Below, one piece after another: positions 17,348 through 25,227 of a stretch of 43,506 nt of DNA. Positions within the stretch are counted from its first letter, which is position 1. Each line of letters starts with the position of its first letter. The DNA is from an uncultured Lysobacteraceae bacterium (GTDB taxonomy: Bacteria > Pseudomonadota > Gammaproteobacteria > Xanthomonadales > Xanthomonadaceae). The notes under the pieces are model-generated. The model was given only the letters and a program-made list of their open reading frames with translations, searched no databases and was not told the DNA's origin. The stretch spans positions 1-43,506 of the forward strand of contig CADECF010000020.1 of assembly GCA_902825775.1 (NCBI GenBank), given 5' to 3'. The position numbers and the translations under genes were made by a program.

Positions 17348-17734
17348 ATGTACCTATCGCCGGAACAGGCGCAAGTCGCCACGATCATCGGACGCGCGCT
17401 GCTCGGCGGCTTGTTCGTCCTCGGCGGGATACACCACTTCACCTCGCTGCCCGCAGTGAGCGGCGCTATGGCCGAACGCGGCGTTCCCATACCGCGCCTG
17501 GTGCTGATCGTAGGCAGCGTCTTTCAGATCGCCTGCGGCGCATTGCTGATGCTCGGACTTTGGGCGACCGCAGCCGCATTGGGATTGGTGGTATTCACGC
17601 TCGCGGCCTCGGCCATGTTCATGGACTTCTGGCGCACGCAGGGCGAGGCGAGGACAAAAGCCATCGAAGGTTGGAAAACCAATCTGGCGCTCATCGGAGG
17701 CTTGTTGATCGCCGCTGCAAGTAGCGCACTCTGA
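17348..17734 (+). CDS. DoxX-family membrane protein
   Basis: 128 aa with four transmembrane helices. The typical start (IIGRALLGGLFVLGGIHHF) is followed by a loop MAERGVPIPRLVL, a second helix with GALLMLGLW, a third TM helix and FMDFWRTQG before the last helix, all matching DoxX/DoxD-like small membrane proteins. Two ATGs are possible: 17342 is directly abutted by GGAG (17338-17341), whereas 17348 has proper 6-base spacing, so 17348 is preferred. Role unknown; some relatives take part in redox or respiration-linked complexes. Confidence 0.87.
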   Translation: MYLSPEQAQVATIIGRALLGGLFVLGGIHHFTSLPAVSGAMAERGVPIPRLVLIVGSVFQIACGALLMLGLWATAAALGLVVFTLAASAMFMDFWRTQGEARTKAIEGWKTNLALIGGLLIAAASSAL

Positions 17735-17758
17735 TCGGGTTTTTAGTTGCGATCTGCG

Positions 17759-18256
17759 TCAGCCCTCTTTCCGCCACACGGAAATCGGGATGCTGCCGTC
17801 CGGACGCGGCGGTACCCGATAGCTCAAGGTCCGGCCTTCGAGAGCGAACTTGCGCTTCTGCACGGTGCCTTCCCAATTCGGAAACGAAGCCGATTCGATC
17901 GCGAACACCAGAAGGCCTTGCTTCGCATCGACCGTGACGGTGCCGAAATGGGTGCTCGAGCCCATGACCGCTGCCTTGAATTCATCGTCGGTGCCGTTGC
18001 CTTTGTCCGGCCCGACGAATCGCGGGCGTTCGGATTTGAATATCTGCAGGGAATAGCGCCCTGACGCGTCGACGATCAGGCGGCCTTTGGGGCTTTCTCC
18101 ATAGTCGCGTACTTGCTCGCCGTCGGGCCGGATCTGGTCCGCAGCGACCAAAGTCCACGTTCCTCGCAAAGGGGATTCCTGCGCCGAGGCGGCAGAGGCT
18201 GTCGTTAAGCCGCCCATTGCGGCCACTACGGCTAAAGCGATGTGGGTAAGGCGCAT
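17759..18256 (-). CDS. Secreted lipocalin-like domain protein
   Basis: 165 aa from ATG 18256, which starts a signal peptide (MRLTHIALAVVAAMGG, cleavage near ASA-QE). The mature part matches the lipocalin-like (Lipocalin_5) pattern: LRGTWTLVAAD, YGESPKGRLIVDASGRYSLQI, a central GTVTVDAKQGLLVFAIE and a final ISVWRKEG strand. These are small beta-barrels with no known enzyme activity. A longer start at 18295 is possible but would disrupt the signal peptide. It is divergent from the LysR gene, 97-103 bases away, and is the obvious candidate target for it. Confidence 0.85.
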   Translation of the reverse strand: MRLTHIALAVVAAMGGLTTASAASAQESPLRGTWTLVAADQIRPDGEQVRDYGESPKGRLIVDASGRYSLQIFKSERPRFVGPDKGNGTDDEFKAAVMGSSTHFGTVTVDAKQGLLVFAIESASFPNWEGTVQKRKFALEGRTLSYRVPPRPDGSIPISVWRKEG

Positions 18257-18353
18257 GACGGCTCCGATTCGGGGGATGCGAATGAGCCTAGTCATTCGGC
18301 ATCCATTTGAATACCCTGTTGATCCGGATATCTGTCATTTCATTATTAAATAG

Positions 18354-19199
18354 ATGGCTATGAAGAGCCTGGACGTAAGCGCCGTCAAAGCATTCGTTCT
18401 GACCGCGGAGCTGCAGAGCTTCACGCGTGCGGCGGACGTGTTGGGAACTACCCAATCCGCGATCAGCCTGAAGTTGGGCCGGCTGGAAACGCAGCTCGGC
18501 CGACGCCTGCTGGAACGCACGCCCAGATCGGTCCGCTTGTCCGCCGAGGGGCTCGCTTTTCTCGATGCGGCGCGGGAACTGGTGGCCACGCACGATCGCG
18601 CCGCCAAATCGTTCGAAACGCAGCCGCGTCGCTTGGTCGTGGGCGTCAGCCATCAGATCGTGGGCAGTGCGCTGCCGGCGTTGCTCCGCCAGATGAGGCA
18701 TCACGATCCCGGCTTGCAACTTGAAATGCGCGTGGCGGGAACGCGCGACCTCATGCAGGCATACGAACGCGGCGAGGTAGAAGCGGCGTTGGTGCTCCGT
18801 CCCGACGATCGGCGCAAACAGGGCAGGGTGGCGTTCTCGCAAACGTTCTACTGGTTCGCCGCCGTCGATTGGAAACCGCAGCGCGGACAGCCGTTGCCGT
18901 TGGCCACGCAAGGCGAGTCGTGCGGGGTACGCAATGCGGCGGTTCGTGCGCTCGATCGTGCGCGCATCGATTGGAACGAGATATTCGTCGGCAAAGGCGC
19001 TGCAGTCGTCGGCGCCGCAGCCGCGGCCGGTTTAGCGGTGGCACCCCTGGCGAGACAGACCGCGCCGGCCAATACGATAGACATCGGCGGCCGACTGTCG
19101 CTACCCGCTATTCCGGCTCAGGATGTTTTGCTTTACAGCGCGCTCACCGACGCCCGTTCGCGAGATGCGCTGCGCATTCTTTGCCTGGCCTTTCAATGA
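18354..19199 (+). CDS. LysR-family transcriptional regulator
   Basis: 281 aa. The N-terminal LysR winged HTH is complete (SAVKAFVLTAELQSFTRAADVLGTTQSAISLKLGRLETQLGRRLLERTPR). The effector-binding region begins RRLVVGVSHQIVG and has two lobes. ATGs at 18354 and 18360 are both possible and neither has a clear Shine-Dalgarno sequence; the sequence just before is AT-rich (ATTATTAAAT), which would fit a leaderless transcript. Divergent orientation to the lipocalin-like gene is the classic LysR arrangement. The ligand cannot be deduced. Confidence 0.92.
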   Translation: MAMKSLDVSAVKAFVLTAELQSFTRAADVLGTTQSAISLKLGRLETQLGRRLLERTPRSVRLSAEGLAFLDAARELVATHDRAAKSFETQPRRLVVGVSHQIVGSALPALLRQMRHHDPGLQLEMRVAGTRDLMQAYERGEVEAALVLRPDDRRKQGRVAFSQTFYWFAAVDWKPQRGQPLPLATQGESCGVRNAAVRALDRARIDWNEIFVGKGAAVVGAAAAAGLAVAPLARQTAPANTIDIGGRLSLPAIPAQDVLLYSALTDARSRDALRILCLAFQ

Positions 19200-19220
19200 A
19201 ATTCGCACCGCTCGTGCGAG

Positions 19221-19613
19221 CTATTCCTCGGAGCGACTCGGACCCTCGCGATCGCGTTCGAACCGTTTCTTGAGCGGAAACGGCGGTAGCCAGGACTCGC
19301 GACGGATGGTCCAGAGTTCGTAGGTCGGCGTCAGCTGGTCGGGGGCATCCAGGACCCCCAAGTTCACTTCGATTTCGTCCGCGGTGTGCGAGAAAACGGG
19401 CGAGCCGCAATGGGGACAGAAATGCCGCCCCGCGTGATCGCGCGTTTCGCCTTCGATCGAAACCGCATCCTCGGGAAATATCGCGAAAGCTTGAAAAAGC
19501 GCGCCGTGATGCTTGCGGCAATCGAGACAGTGGCAAATGCCGACGCGGTACGGGCGTCCGGACGCCACAATGCGAACGTCTCCGCATAGGCAACCGCCGG
19601 TGAATCGATCCAT
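19221..19613 (-). CDS. GFA-family zinc protein (CENP-V/GFA domain)
   Basis: 130 aa. The seven-cysteine zinc pattern of the GFA fold is visible: GGCLCGDV, CHCLDC, then HFCPHCGSPVF. Founding members bind glutathione-formaldehyde adducts, but most relatives have no proven activity. The start at 19613 has a good RBS (GAGGAG, in the reverse orientation). It is convergent with the LysR gene. The C-terminal Arg/Glu/Ser-rich tail is unremarkable. Confidence 0.9.
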   Translation of the reverse strand: MDRFTGGCLCGDVRIVASGRPYRVGICHCLDCRKHHGALFQAFAIFPEDAVSIEGETRDHAGRHFCPHCGSPVFSHTADEIEVNLGVLDAPDQLTPTYELWTIRRESWLPPFPLKKRFERDREGPSRSEE

Positions 19614-19646
19614 GCTGCAGCTCCTCTAAATCAGTCCTCAATGATG

Positions 19647-19727
19647 GTAGCCCGGGTAAGCGAAGCGCACCCGGGAACTTGGCCGCGCCGCGTTCCCGGG
19701 TGCGGCCTTCGGCCTTACCCGGGTTAC
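19647..19727. repeat. REP-like inverted repeat (GTAGCCCGGGTAAG type)
   Basis: Left arm 19647-19678 (GTAGCCCGGGTAAGCGAAGC then GCACCCGGGAAC); right arm 19692-19727 is its imperfect reverse complement, differing by a few bases including an inserted GG pair that gives the right arm its own small GGCC-rich hairpin. This kind of 'cccgggtaag…gcacccggg' element is a dispersed intergenic repeat in Xanthomonadaceae and relatives (from memory). It sits just after the GFA promoter and before the serine hydrolase gene. Confidence 0.8.
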
Positions 19728-19772
19728 GCCATCGGACCTTGATGCGACCGGCGTTAGCGTATCCAATGGGGA

Positions 19773-20993
19773 ATGCCGATTCGTCCGATTCCAGACCGCC
19801 GTCGCTTTATTGCCAGCGCTGCTGCGCTCGGCGCGCTTGGCGTGCTGCCCTTGCGTGGCGCGATGGCGGCTTCGTGCAAAGAGGATGGTTCCTGGATTCC
19901 AGACGATGAGTTTCTCGCCGGGCTGCCGAGGATCATGCAGGCTTTCGCCGTTCCCGGCGTGGGCATTGCGGTGGTCGAAGACGGCACGGTGGCCTGGAGC
20001 CGGGGCTTCGGCGTGACCAACGCGCAGACCGGCGCGCCCGTCGACGCGCGGACGGTGTTCGAGGACGCGTCGCTGAGCAAACCGGTATTCGCTTATCTGG
20101 TCATGCAGTTGGTGGAGCAGGGCATGATCGACTTGGACCGTCCGCTGGTGGAGTATCGGCGCCCCGAGTACCTGGCCGACCATCCCTGGATAGCGCTGAT
20201 CACGCCGCGTGATGTGTTGCGCCATACCACCGGGCTACCGAACTGGCGCGCTTCGCCGGCGACGGAAAAACTCATGCCGATGGTGAAGCCCGGTAGCCGC
20301 ATCGATTATTCCGGCGAGGCGTTCTTCTGGTTGCAGTTAGCGGTGGAAAAGATCACCGGCCAGAGCCTGGACGATTCGATGCGGACGCATCTATTCGCTC
20401 CGGCCGGCATGCAGGACAGCAGCTACACCTGGAATGCGGACCTGGCCGCGCGATCGGTCTACGGTCACCGTGCGCACGACGATGCGGAATCAGGGATGCC
20501 GCGGCAGATGTTCCGGGAACAGTGGAGCATCGCCCAGCAAGTCGCGGACCGCTGGGGCAAGCCGTTGTCCGCATGGAAGTACGAAGACGCCGAACGCGCG
20601 CTACCCGAAGTGATGGCGCTCGCACCGGCCGGATTGGTGACGTGGCCGGGCGACATCGTAGCCAACGCGGCGGCGAGCCTGCGCACGACCGTGCAGGACT
20701 ACGCGACGTTCTTGACCTTGATGATGGCGTGCAAGCAGCGCGCGCCGTGGGAGATCAGCGAGGCTACGCGACAGGCCATGCTCACGCCGCAGATCAAGCT
20801 GCCTGGCCGTTGGACGGAAAAAGGCCTGGGCTGGAACATGGAAGAGACCCGCGACTTCAAGAACTTCGCCGTCGGCGATGCGCAACGGCTGCGCGGCATC
20901 GTGGTGCTGACCAACGGCGGCAGCGGCTCTTTCGTCCATCAGCGTGTGGTGCGGGCGGCAACGGGATACGACTTGCTGTCATACGATCTCTAG
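19773..20993 (+). CDS. Tat-exported serine hydrolase of the class C beta-lactamase/esterase fold
   Basis: 406 aa. The N-terminus has a twin-arginine signal (DRRRFIASAAALGALG). The beta-lactamase-like domain has the nucleophile motif S100-L-S-K103 (in EDASLSKPVF), a tyrosine motif replaced as YSG in RIDYSGEAFFWL rather than YSN/YAN, and a third-box candidate TNGGSGSFVH. HTTGLPNW is the characteristic loop of this family (EstB, 6-aminohexanoate hydrolase, DD-peptidase-like). It is therefore more probably an esterase or peptidase than a true beta-lactamase. Expected in the periplasm. Substrate unknown. Confidence 0.88.
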   Translation: MPIRPIPDRRRFIASAAALGALGVLPLRGAMAASCKEDGSWIPDDEFLAGLPRIMQAFAVPGVGIAVVEDGTVAWSRGFGVTNAQTGAPVDARTVFEDASLSKPVFAYLVMQLVEQGMIDLDRPLVEYRRPEYLADHPWIALITPRDVLRHTTGLPNWRASPATEKLMPMVKPGSRIDYSGEAFFWLQLAVEKITGQSLDDSMRTHLFAPAGMQDSSYTWNADLAARSVYGHRAHDDAESGMPRQMFREQWSIAQQVADRWGKPLSAWKYEDAERALPEVMALAPAGLVTWPGDIVANAAASLRTTVQDYATFLTLMMACKQRAPWEISEATRQAMLTPQIKLPGRWTEKGLGWNMEETRDFKNFAVGDAQRLRGIVVLTNGGSGSFVHQRVVRAATGYDLLSYDL

Positions 20994-21175
20994 GCGCATC
21001 TCCGGAACAAACGTACTCGGACCCCGGTTTCCTCCGGCCAGTAGCAGAAATGTCGCCCGAACCGAAAAAGCCCGCTCCTTTCGGATCTCTCGAAGGGGCT
21101 TCGGCCTGGAACGCAGCTTCCGCTTGCGCGTTTGCAGGGATAGACTGGCGCCGCGTCGGCTCAAAAGGAAAGTAC

Positions 21176-21695
21176 ATGAGTGCATTCTCTCTTTCGCCTG
21201 ACGGGAAGCTTGCGATAGCAGCTAGCGAGACTTCGTCCAAAAAATGATTTCGATTATTTGGTGGGTAACTGGAACATCAGAAATCGCACGTTGAAAGAAC
21301 AACTGGCCGGCAGCAACGAGTGGGACGAATTCGACGCAACCCAGGAGTTCCGCCTGATATTGCTGGGCCTGGGCAATTTCGACATTTTTCATACGGAGTT
21401 TGACGGGAAGCCATTCGAAGGCCTCACGGTGCGATTGTTCGACCCGCAGACGCGTCTATGGACGATCTATTGGGCCGACAGCAACGCAGTGAAACTCGAC
21501 GATGGAAAGGTAGGCTCGTTCGATGGCGATGTAGGTGAATTCTTCGGTCGTGAGGTTGTTGCCGACAAAGACGTTATCGTGAAATTCCACTGGGATAAGC
21601 GCAACCCGAAAACTCCGATTTATAGCCGTGCGTTTTCCGCCGATGAAGGCCAAACGTGGGAATGGAATTGGTACTCGGACTTTTCACCACGGTGA
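21176..21695 (+). pseudogene. Small DUF1579-like protein gene with a frameshift at an A6 run
   Basis: ATG 21176 (preceded by AAAGGAAAG) opens a 23-residue frame, MSAFSLSPDGKLAIAASETSS, that stops at 21245 right after AAAAAA (21239-21244). The continuation NDFDYLVGNWNIRNRTLKEQ lies in the next frame and runs to 21695. Related proteins begin with 'DFDFLxGxWxVxNRxLKxRLxGSxEW' only a few residues after their start, and this frame has no ATG. Removing one A joins the two frames. It could be a pseudogene, a sequencing error in the homopolymer, or slippage-dependent expression. The body (GSNEWDEFDATQEF, FEGLTVRLFDPQTRLWTIYWAD) is otherwise intact. Confidence 0.7.
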
Positions 21696-21931
21696 TTGAC
21701 TGAGCATCACCCAGCAAGGGTCCTTGTTAAATATCTCGCATTCTCAATGCAAGACGTACGTTGAGAACGGCTATTTCGATCCGTACCGCAAGGAAAAGGA
21801 AACGGGGGGCAGCAGGGCACCCAGCGGTCGCCCCAATGGAAGTCTTCGGAGATCATGGAAGTAGAGTGGTACGGTCTGATCTCATGCGCTGAGCCGGGAC
21901 GGGGAGTATGCTCTCGGCCAGGGGGTGGGGC

Positions 21932-22234
21932 ATGAAAGGATTCTTGGGAATTTTCTTACTCGGCGCGCTGGGCGTTGGGCATGCGCAGAGCACCATCGTG
22001 AAGCGTGTAGATCTTAAAGGCCAGGTGATCTACCAGACCAGTCCTTGCCTAGGGACAGAAGGGCAGAAATTTGTTTCTGCTAAGCGTTACGACGCTGTTT
22101 ACGATGACCCTTGTGCTGCACAGCGTATGCGCCAAGCGCAGGCTGAGGTCGATGCGCGCCGGCAATCCTATGGCAACCGAGCGCAAGCTGCATTCATCCC
22201 CAGCAATCGAGGTGCATCGTGCGCAGCAGCTTAA
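21932..22234 (+). CDS. Small exported DUF4124-like protein
   Basis: 100 aa from ATG 21932, with signal peptide MKGFLGIFLLGALGVGHAQS. The mature start IVKRVDLKGQVIYQTSPC is the DUF4124 pattern (short beta motif D-x-x-G-x-V-x-Y followed by a cysteine). Other cysteines (DDPCAAQRM and the terminal CAAA) could pair. Base composition is less GC-rich than the backbone. An upstream ATG (21908) would add eight residues before the signal. Function of the family is unknown. Not obviously in an operon. Confidence 0.7.
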   Translation: MKGFLGIFLLGALGVGHAQSTIVKRVDLKGQVIYQTSPCLGTEGQKFVSAKRYDAVYDDPCAAQRMRQAQAEVDARRQSYGNRAQAAFIPSNRGASCAAA

Positions 22235-22345
22235 GCCCACCGCGATGCAGTTTTAAAGGCCGCTGGCATGCGCCGAAATTTTGATTTGCTTCGATCCTTA
22301 GACGACAGTGTGCAGCGCGCTTGTAAAGCGTGACGGAGAATTATT

Positions 22346-22627
22346 GTGGCGACAATTGACACCGCAAAACTAATTGAGCATCTCAAAGAAGTTTGGAAGG
22401 GAGCAGATTGTCCTATGTGTCATAAGGGCCCCTGGAATGTTCAGAGCACGGCGCTGCAGCTTACTGAGTTCCATGAGGGCGCGGCTGTAGTCTTGAGCGG
22501 CTCTGTTATGCCTGTAGTTCCCGTCATCTGCGGGCACTGCGGCTATGTCGTGCTAATTACCGCGTTTGGAACCGGGTTACTTCAGAACCCAAACCTTCCC
22601 GAACCGGAGGCGGAAAAAAATGACTGA
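22346..22627 (+). CDS. Small zinc-ribbon protein
   Basis: 93 aa starting at GTG 22346 (CGGAGAA upstream). Two Cys pairs, CPMC (about 22-25) and CGHC (about 62-65), form a treble-clef/zinc-ribbon like fold around a hydrophobic core that ends VLITAFGTGLL. It overlaps the next gene by 8 bases and is clearly coupled to it. The AT-richer composition marks it as probably acquired. I do not recognise a named family; stand-alone zinc ribbons with a membrane partner occur in phage and defence loci, but function is not assigned. Confidence 0.7.
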   Translation: MATIDTAKLIEHLKEVWKGADCPMCHKGPWNVQSTALQLTEFHEGAAVVLSGSVMPVVPVICGHCGYVVLITAFGTGLLQNPNLPEPEAEKND

Positions 22628-23015
22628 GCCGGCCGTCATAGTCTCCTCGCAAGAATTCTCGATTCTGCTGCCGCAAGGCTCCTCCCACTATTCGATTGCT
22701 TGTACGGATTGGGCGCTACTCCGCACAAATCTTGAGTCGATAAAAGGTGATTCGAAAGTGTTTGAACTGGTAGGTGCCGCGCTAATTGGTGTAGCACTGA
22801 CTGAATTGGTTGCCATCTTGACGCAGTCATTTCAATTGCCGGCACAGCAACGTCAGCTTGACTTCGCCTGGGTCATTTTCGCAGCCGCCACCCTTTGCGG
22901 CGGCCTTTGCTTTTTGTTCACCTTTCTTATGCAGCGCGGAAAAAGGACGGCAGCGCAGTACGTCATCGCTCAGATGGAACTGATCGAGCAAAGGTTTGTG
23001 CGGCAGGAACAGTAG
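22620..23015 (+). CDS. Small two-TM membrane protein, partner of the zinc-ribbon gene
   Basis: 131 aa from ATG 22620. An N-terminal soluble part of about 40 residues is followed by two hydrophobic helices (about 48-68, FELVGAALIGVALTELVAIL; and about 82-104, DFAWVIFAAATLCGGLCFLF) and a charged C-terminal helix (about 108-131, AAQYVIAQMELIEQRFVRQEQ). The start lies inside the end of the zinc-ribbon gene. Two-TM proteins co-expressed with a small soluble partner are a recurrent layout in accessory regions; the role here is unknown. A terminator-like hairpin follows. Confidence 0.68.
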   Translation: MTEPAVIVSSQEFSILLPQGSSHYSIACTDWALLRTNLESIKGDSKVFELVGAALIGVALTELVAILTQSFQLPAQQRQLDFAWVIFAAATLCGGLCFLFTFLMQRGKRTAAQYVIAQMELIEQRFVRQEQ

Positions 23016-23063
23016 CGAGACTGTCCTAGAAGCCGTGGACAGGGCACAGCTGTCAGGCAGCTG

Positions 23064-23100
23064 GCGGGATAAGTAAACGTGTTACCCCGCGTCCTCTTTT
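23064..23100 (+). terminator. Terminator-like hairpin after the two-gene unit
   Basis: GCGGGATAA (23064-23072), 9-base loop, TTACCCCGC (23082-23090) with one mismatch, then GTCCTCTTTT. It lies 49 bases after the stop at 23015. Confidence 0.6.
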
Positions 23101-23260
23101 AAAACATGGACTTGCCTGACGATACGTCGCCCTTGTAACAGTTTTCCCGAATATGGAAGATCGGCTCAAATGTTACATTTCACGAGCTTGCCGGGAGGTT
23201 CGTGACAAATCCCGAGTGTGAAGTTTCGCGGTGAAGGCCTTGGACGATTGGCGTAGGTCT

Positions 23261-24250
23261 CTAGGCTGGATACGCGCCAAACGCTGCTGCTGCCGCCTCA
23301 AGTTGAAGCGCTCGTTTGACCGCTGCCCAGTCTTGAGGCAGCTCAGCGTAGTCATCCAGATCAAGCATCGGCTCGAACCAGTAAAGGGAAGAGCGCAGGC
23401 TGAGCGCACGCATGCGCTGCTGATTCTCAGCGGTATCGCGCACCAGAACGATGTTCGTGGGAAGTCGATGCAATGACTGACGTGGGCTGCGACTGCGGTG
23501 GCCGGAGGCCCGGAGCCAGCGAACGGCGCCCTGTACTGCTATGTCCAGCCGATGGGCCAAATCTGGGCCTTGCTCGCTGCTTTGCACCCAGTCCAGGTGT
23601 CCGATAAATGAGGCGCACTGCGTGCAACTGTCGGCGAGAGCATCAATCAAGTCGGGATTGGCAATGTCACCTTGGCGGGCAGGCAGGAAGTGCCATACGG
23701 CTAGATGGAGCAGGCTCAACAGAAGCGTGAGCGCCTCGGGTGTTGCCTCGGTCGCCAGGGCGTGCAGCGAGAGGCGTTCGGCGGCAGCAATTCCCTTCGC
23801 ATCGTGCTCTCGCCACGCATGCACGCATTCGGCGCTCAGCAGTGCCATGGACCGCTCCGTCAAGAGCGCACTTACGTTTTGCGCGCTTTGATCGACGGAA
23901 GTCTCGTCGCTGAAATACGGCGCAGCGTCAGCCAAGAGCCAATGCTTGGATTCCGGAACGCGCGCGACCACGCGCTGGAAGAGGTTGAACTTGACCTTTG
24001 AGCGACCAGGCTCTACGAAGTAAGCGCCGTCTGGATTCTTTCCCAGCTCAAACGTGCGGCGAAACATTTCGGGAATCGAAAAGTCAGGGGGCGGCGACAC
24101 GCCGAGAATGAATTTCGATTCGCCGTCTCTTACTGGCTGCGGGAGTTGGGCGTCCAACGCGCGTAGGTCACATGCGAAACGATGCAATAGAAATCGCACC
24201 CAGAGCATGGGGCCGACCACGTCCAAATAACGATGTTTCTTCTGGGCCAT
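23261..24250 (-). CDS. Uncharacterised 329-aa protein next to Tn7-like genes
   Basis: 329 aa, mostly helical, no signal peptide, no transmembrane helix and no metal motif. It begins MAQKKHRYLDVVGPMLWVRFLLHRFACDLR; the middle has a Leu-rich helical bundle (ALTLLLSLLHLAVWHFLPARQG) and Cys/His residues that do not form a ribbon. It reads away from the transposition operon, with a 308-base shared upstream region. It may be an accessory transposon gene or a neighbouring gene interrupted in its context by the insertion. I do not recognise a family. GC-rich codon use like the transposon genes supports a shared origin. Confidence 0.6.
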   Translation of the reverse strand: MAQKKHRYLDVVGPMLWVRFLLHRFACDLRALDAQLPQPVRDGESKFILGVSPPPDFSIPEMFRRTFELGKNPDGAYFVEPGRSKVKFNLFQRVVARVPESKHWLLADAAPYFSDETSVDQSAQNVSALLTERSMALLSAECVHAWREHDAKGIAAAERLSLHALATEATPEALTLLLSLLHLAVWHFLPARQGDIANPDLIDALADSCTQCASFIGHLDWVQSSEQGPDLAHRLDIAVQGAVRWLRASGHRSRSPRQSLHRLPTNIVLVRDTAENQQRMRALSLRSSLYWFEPMLDLDDYAELPQDWAAVKRALQLEAAAAAFGAYPA

Positions 24251-24558
24251 ACGCGTTCTTCGCTACCGAGCCAATGGATTCCCGTCCAATCCATCCCTGA
24301 CAGGCACCCAAGCCGTGTCCTAGCATCGTCAATTCGCCCTAATGGAAGCAAGACGATGGCGTGACGAAATCGAACTCCACTCGGCAGGCGAAAAAAAACC
24401 GGCTGGCGGCCGGCTTTTCTTCTGACGCGGGTTGGCAACAACTTACTGACGATTTGACTCTAGCGCGCGGGATTTCCTGTGTCAACAGGCTTCCTTTGCG
24501 CCGGTTTGCGCCTTCCCGCTTCGAGCCTGCCTTTCCCTGAACTCACAAAAGGAAAGGT
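24251..24558. promoter_or_regulatory. Divergent region with terminator-like hairpin and tandem repeat (possible transposon end)
   Basis: 308 bases between divergent genes. It holds AAAAAAAACCGGC (from 24391), loop TGGC, GCCGGC TTTTCTT (to 24421): a short stem with A/T tracts that could terminate on both strands, odd between two divergent genes. TTTGCGCC occurs twice with 10-base periodicity (24495-24502, 24505-24512), close to a candidate end-like TGTCAACAGG (24480-24489). Tn7-family ends carry repeated transposase-binding sites near the first tns gene, so this is where an end would be expected. No matching inverted copy was found by eye. Confidence 0.35.
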
Positions 24559-25227
24559 ATGAAGAAGCCATCCTCAACGCCTGCGCAACGCGGGCGAAGC
24601 GCCATTGCGGACGCAGTACGCAAACGGGGACAAAGCCCCTACAACCTCTGGATCATCCGGCCTCCGTTGGATGGGGAAGACATCGTCGTCAACTCTGATC
24701 CCAAGATGGAGCTCGTGTACCTGCTGGAAGGCGATCCGCAGCTCGACGAAATCGACTACGGACCTTTGCGCCAGGCTCCCGTCGAAGACGCAAAAGAGAC
24801 CCGGCGTCGACCGCCCGCAGGTCCGGAGCATTTCGCCAACGTGGTACGTGCCGGCGTGCCGGGGCGTGTCCTGTGGGGCGGCACACGTCCGCCACCGACC
24901 GCGCTACTTGCGCCGGCCGATCTCTACCTGACGTTCTCCGATCTGGATGGGCAGATGATGCGGATAGACAACTGGCGGCGCATCGCCGCCGCGATCCGGC
25001 GTGTGCGTGCGTTCCCGACGACTGTGTTGGAGCGCCAGGTCATGGCATCGCTCGGGCAATGTACAGCGATGTCCGTGGCCGATGTGCTGGAGGCCGCTGC
25101 AGCGCAGCCCCCTGCCATGGTGCTGGGCGTCATCGGATTACTGCTGCGCCAGCGCCTGGCTGATTCCGATGCAGATCGCCGACCTTGGTCTTTGCATACC
25201 CGGATCTGGGCACGGAGGCCATCATGA
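24559..25227 (+). CDS. TnsA-like protein, nuclease apparently degenerate (TniC/TnsA family)
   Basis: 222 aa, first gene of the transposition operon. The segment KMELVYLLEGDPQLDEIDYGP (residues about 49-69) matches the TnsA core 'E..fL.LLe.DP.V..y..QP', with Glu51 at the catalytic position. The following PDxxV and ExK strands of the nuclease fold are not found; instead there is a Pro/Arg-rich stretch and APADLYLTFSDLDGQMMRIDNW. Residues about 150-215 look like the C-terminal winged-helix part (TTVLERQVMASLGQCTAMSVADVL … IGLLLRQRLADSD) that contacts TnsC. I infer a structural rather than cutting role. RBS AAAGGAAAGG precedes the ATG. It overlaps the next gene by 4 bases. Confidence 0.65.
   Translation: MKKPSSTPAQRGRSAIADAVRKRGQSPYNLWIIRPPLDGEDIVVNSDPKMELVYLLEGDPQLDEIDYGPLRQAPVEDAKETRRRPPAGPEHFANVVRAGVPGRVLWGGTRPPPTALLAPADLYLTFSDLDGQMMRIDNWRRIAAAIRRVRAFPTTVLERQVMASLGQCTAMSVADVLEAAAAQPPAMVLGVIGLLLRQRLADSDADRRPWSLHTRIWARRPS

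Noticed and set aside
19773-20993. Beta-lactamase resistance gene
   Set aside because: Fold and SxxK fit class C-like serine hydrolases, but the YxN and KTG boxes are not standard; esterase or peptidase is more likely.
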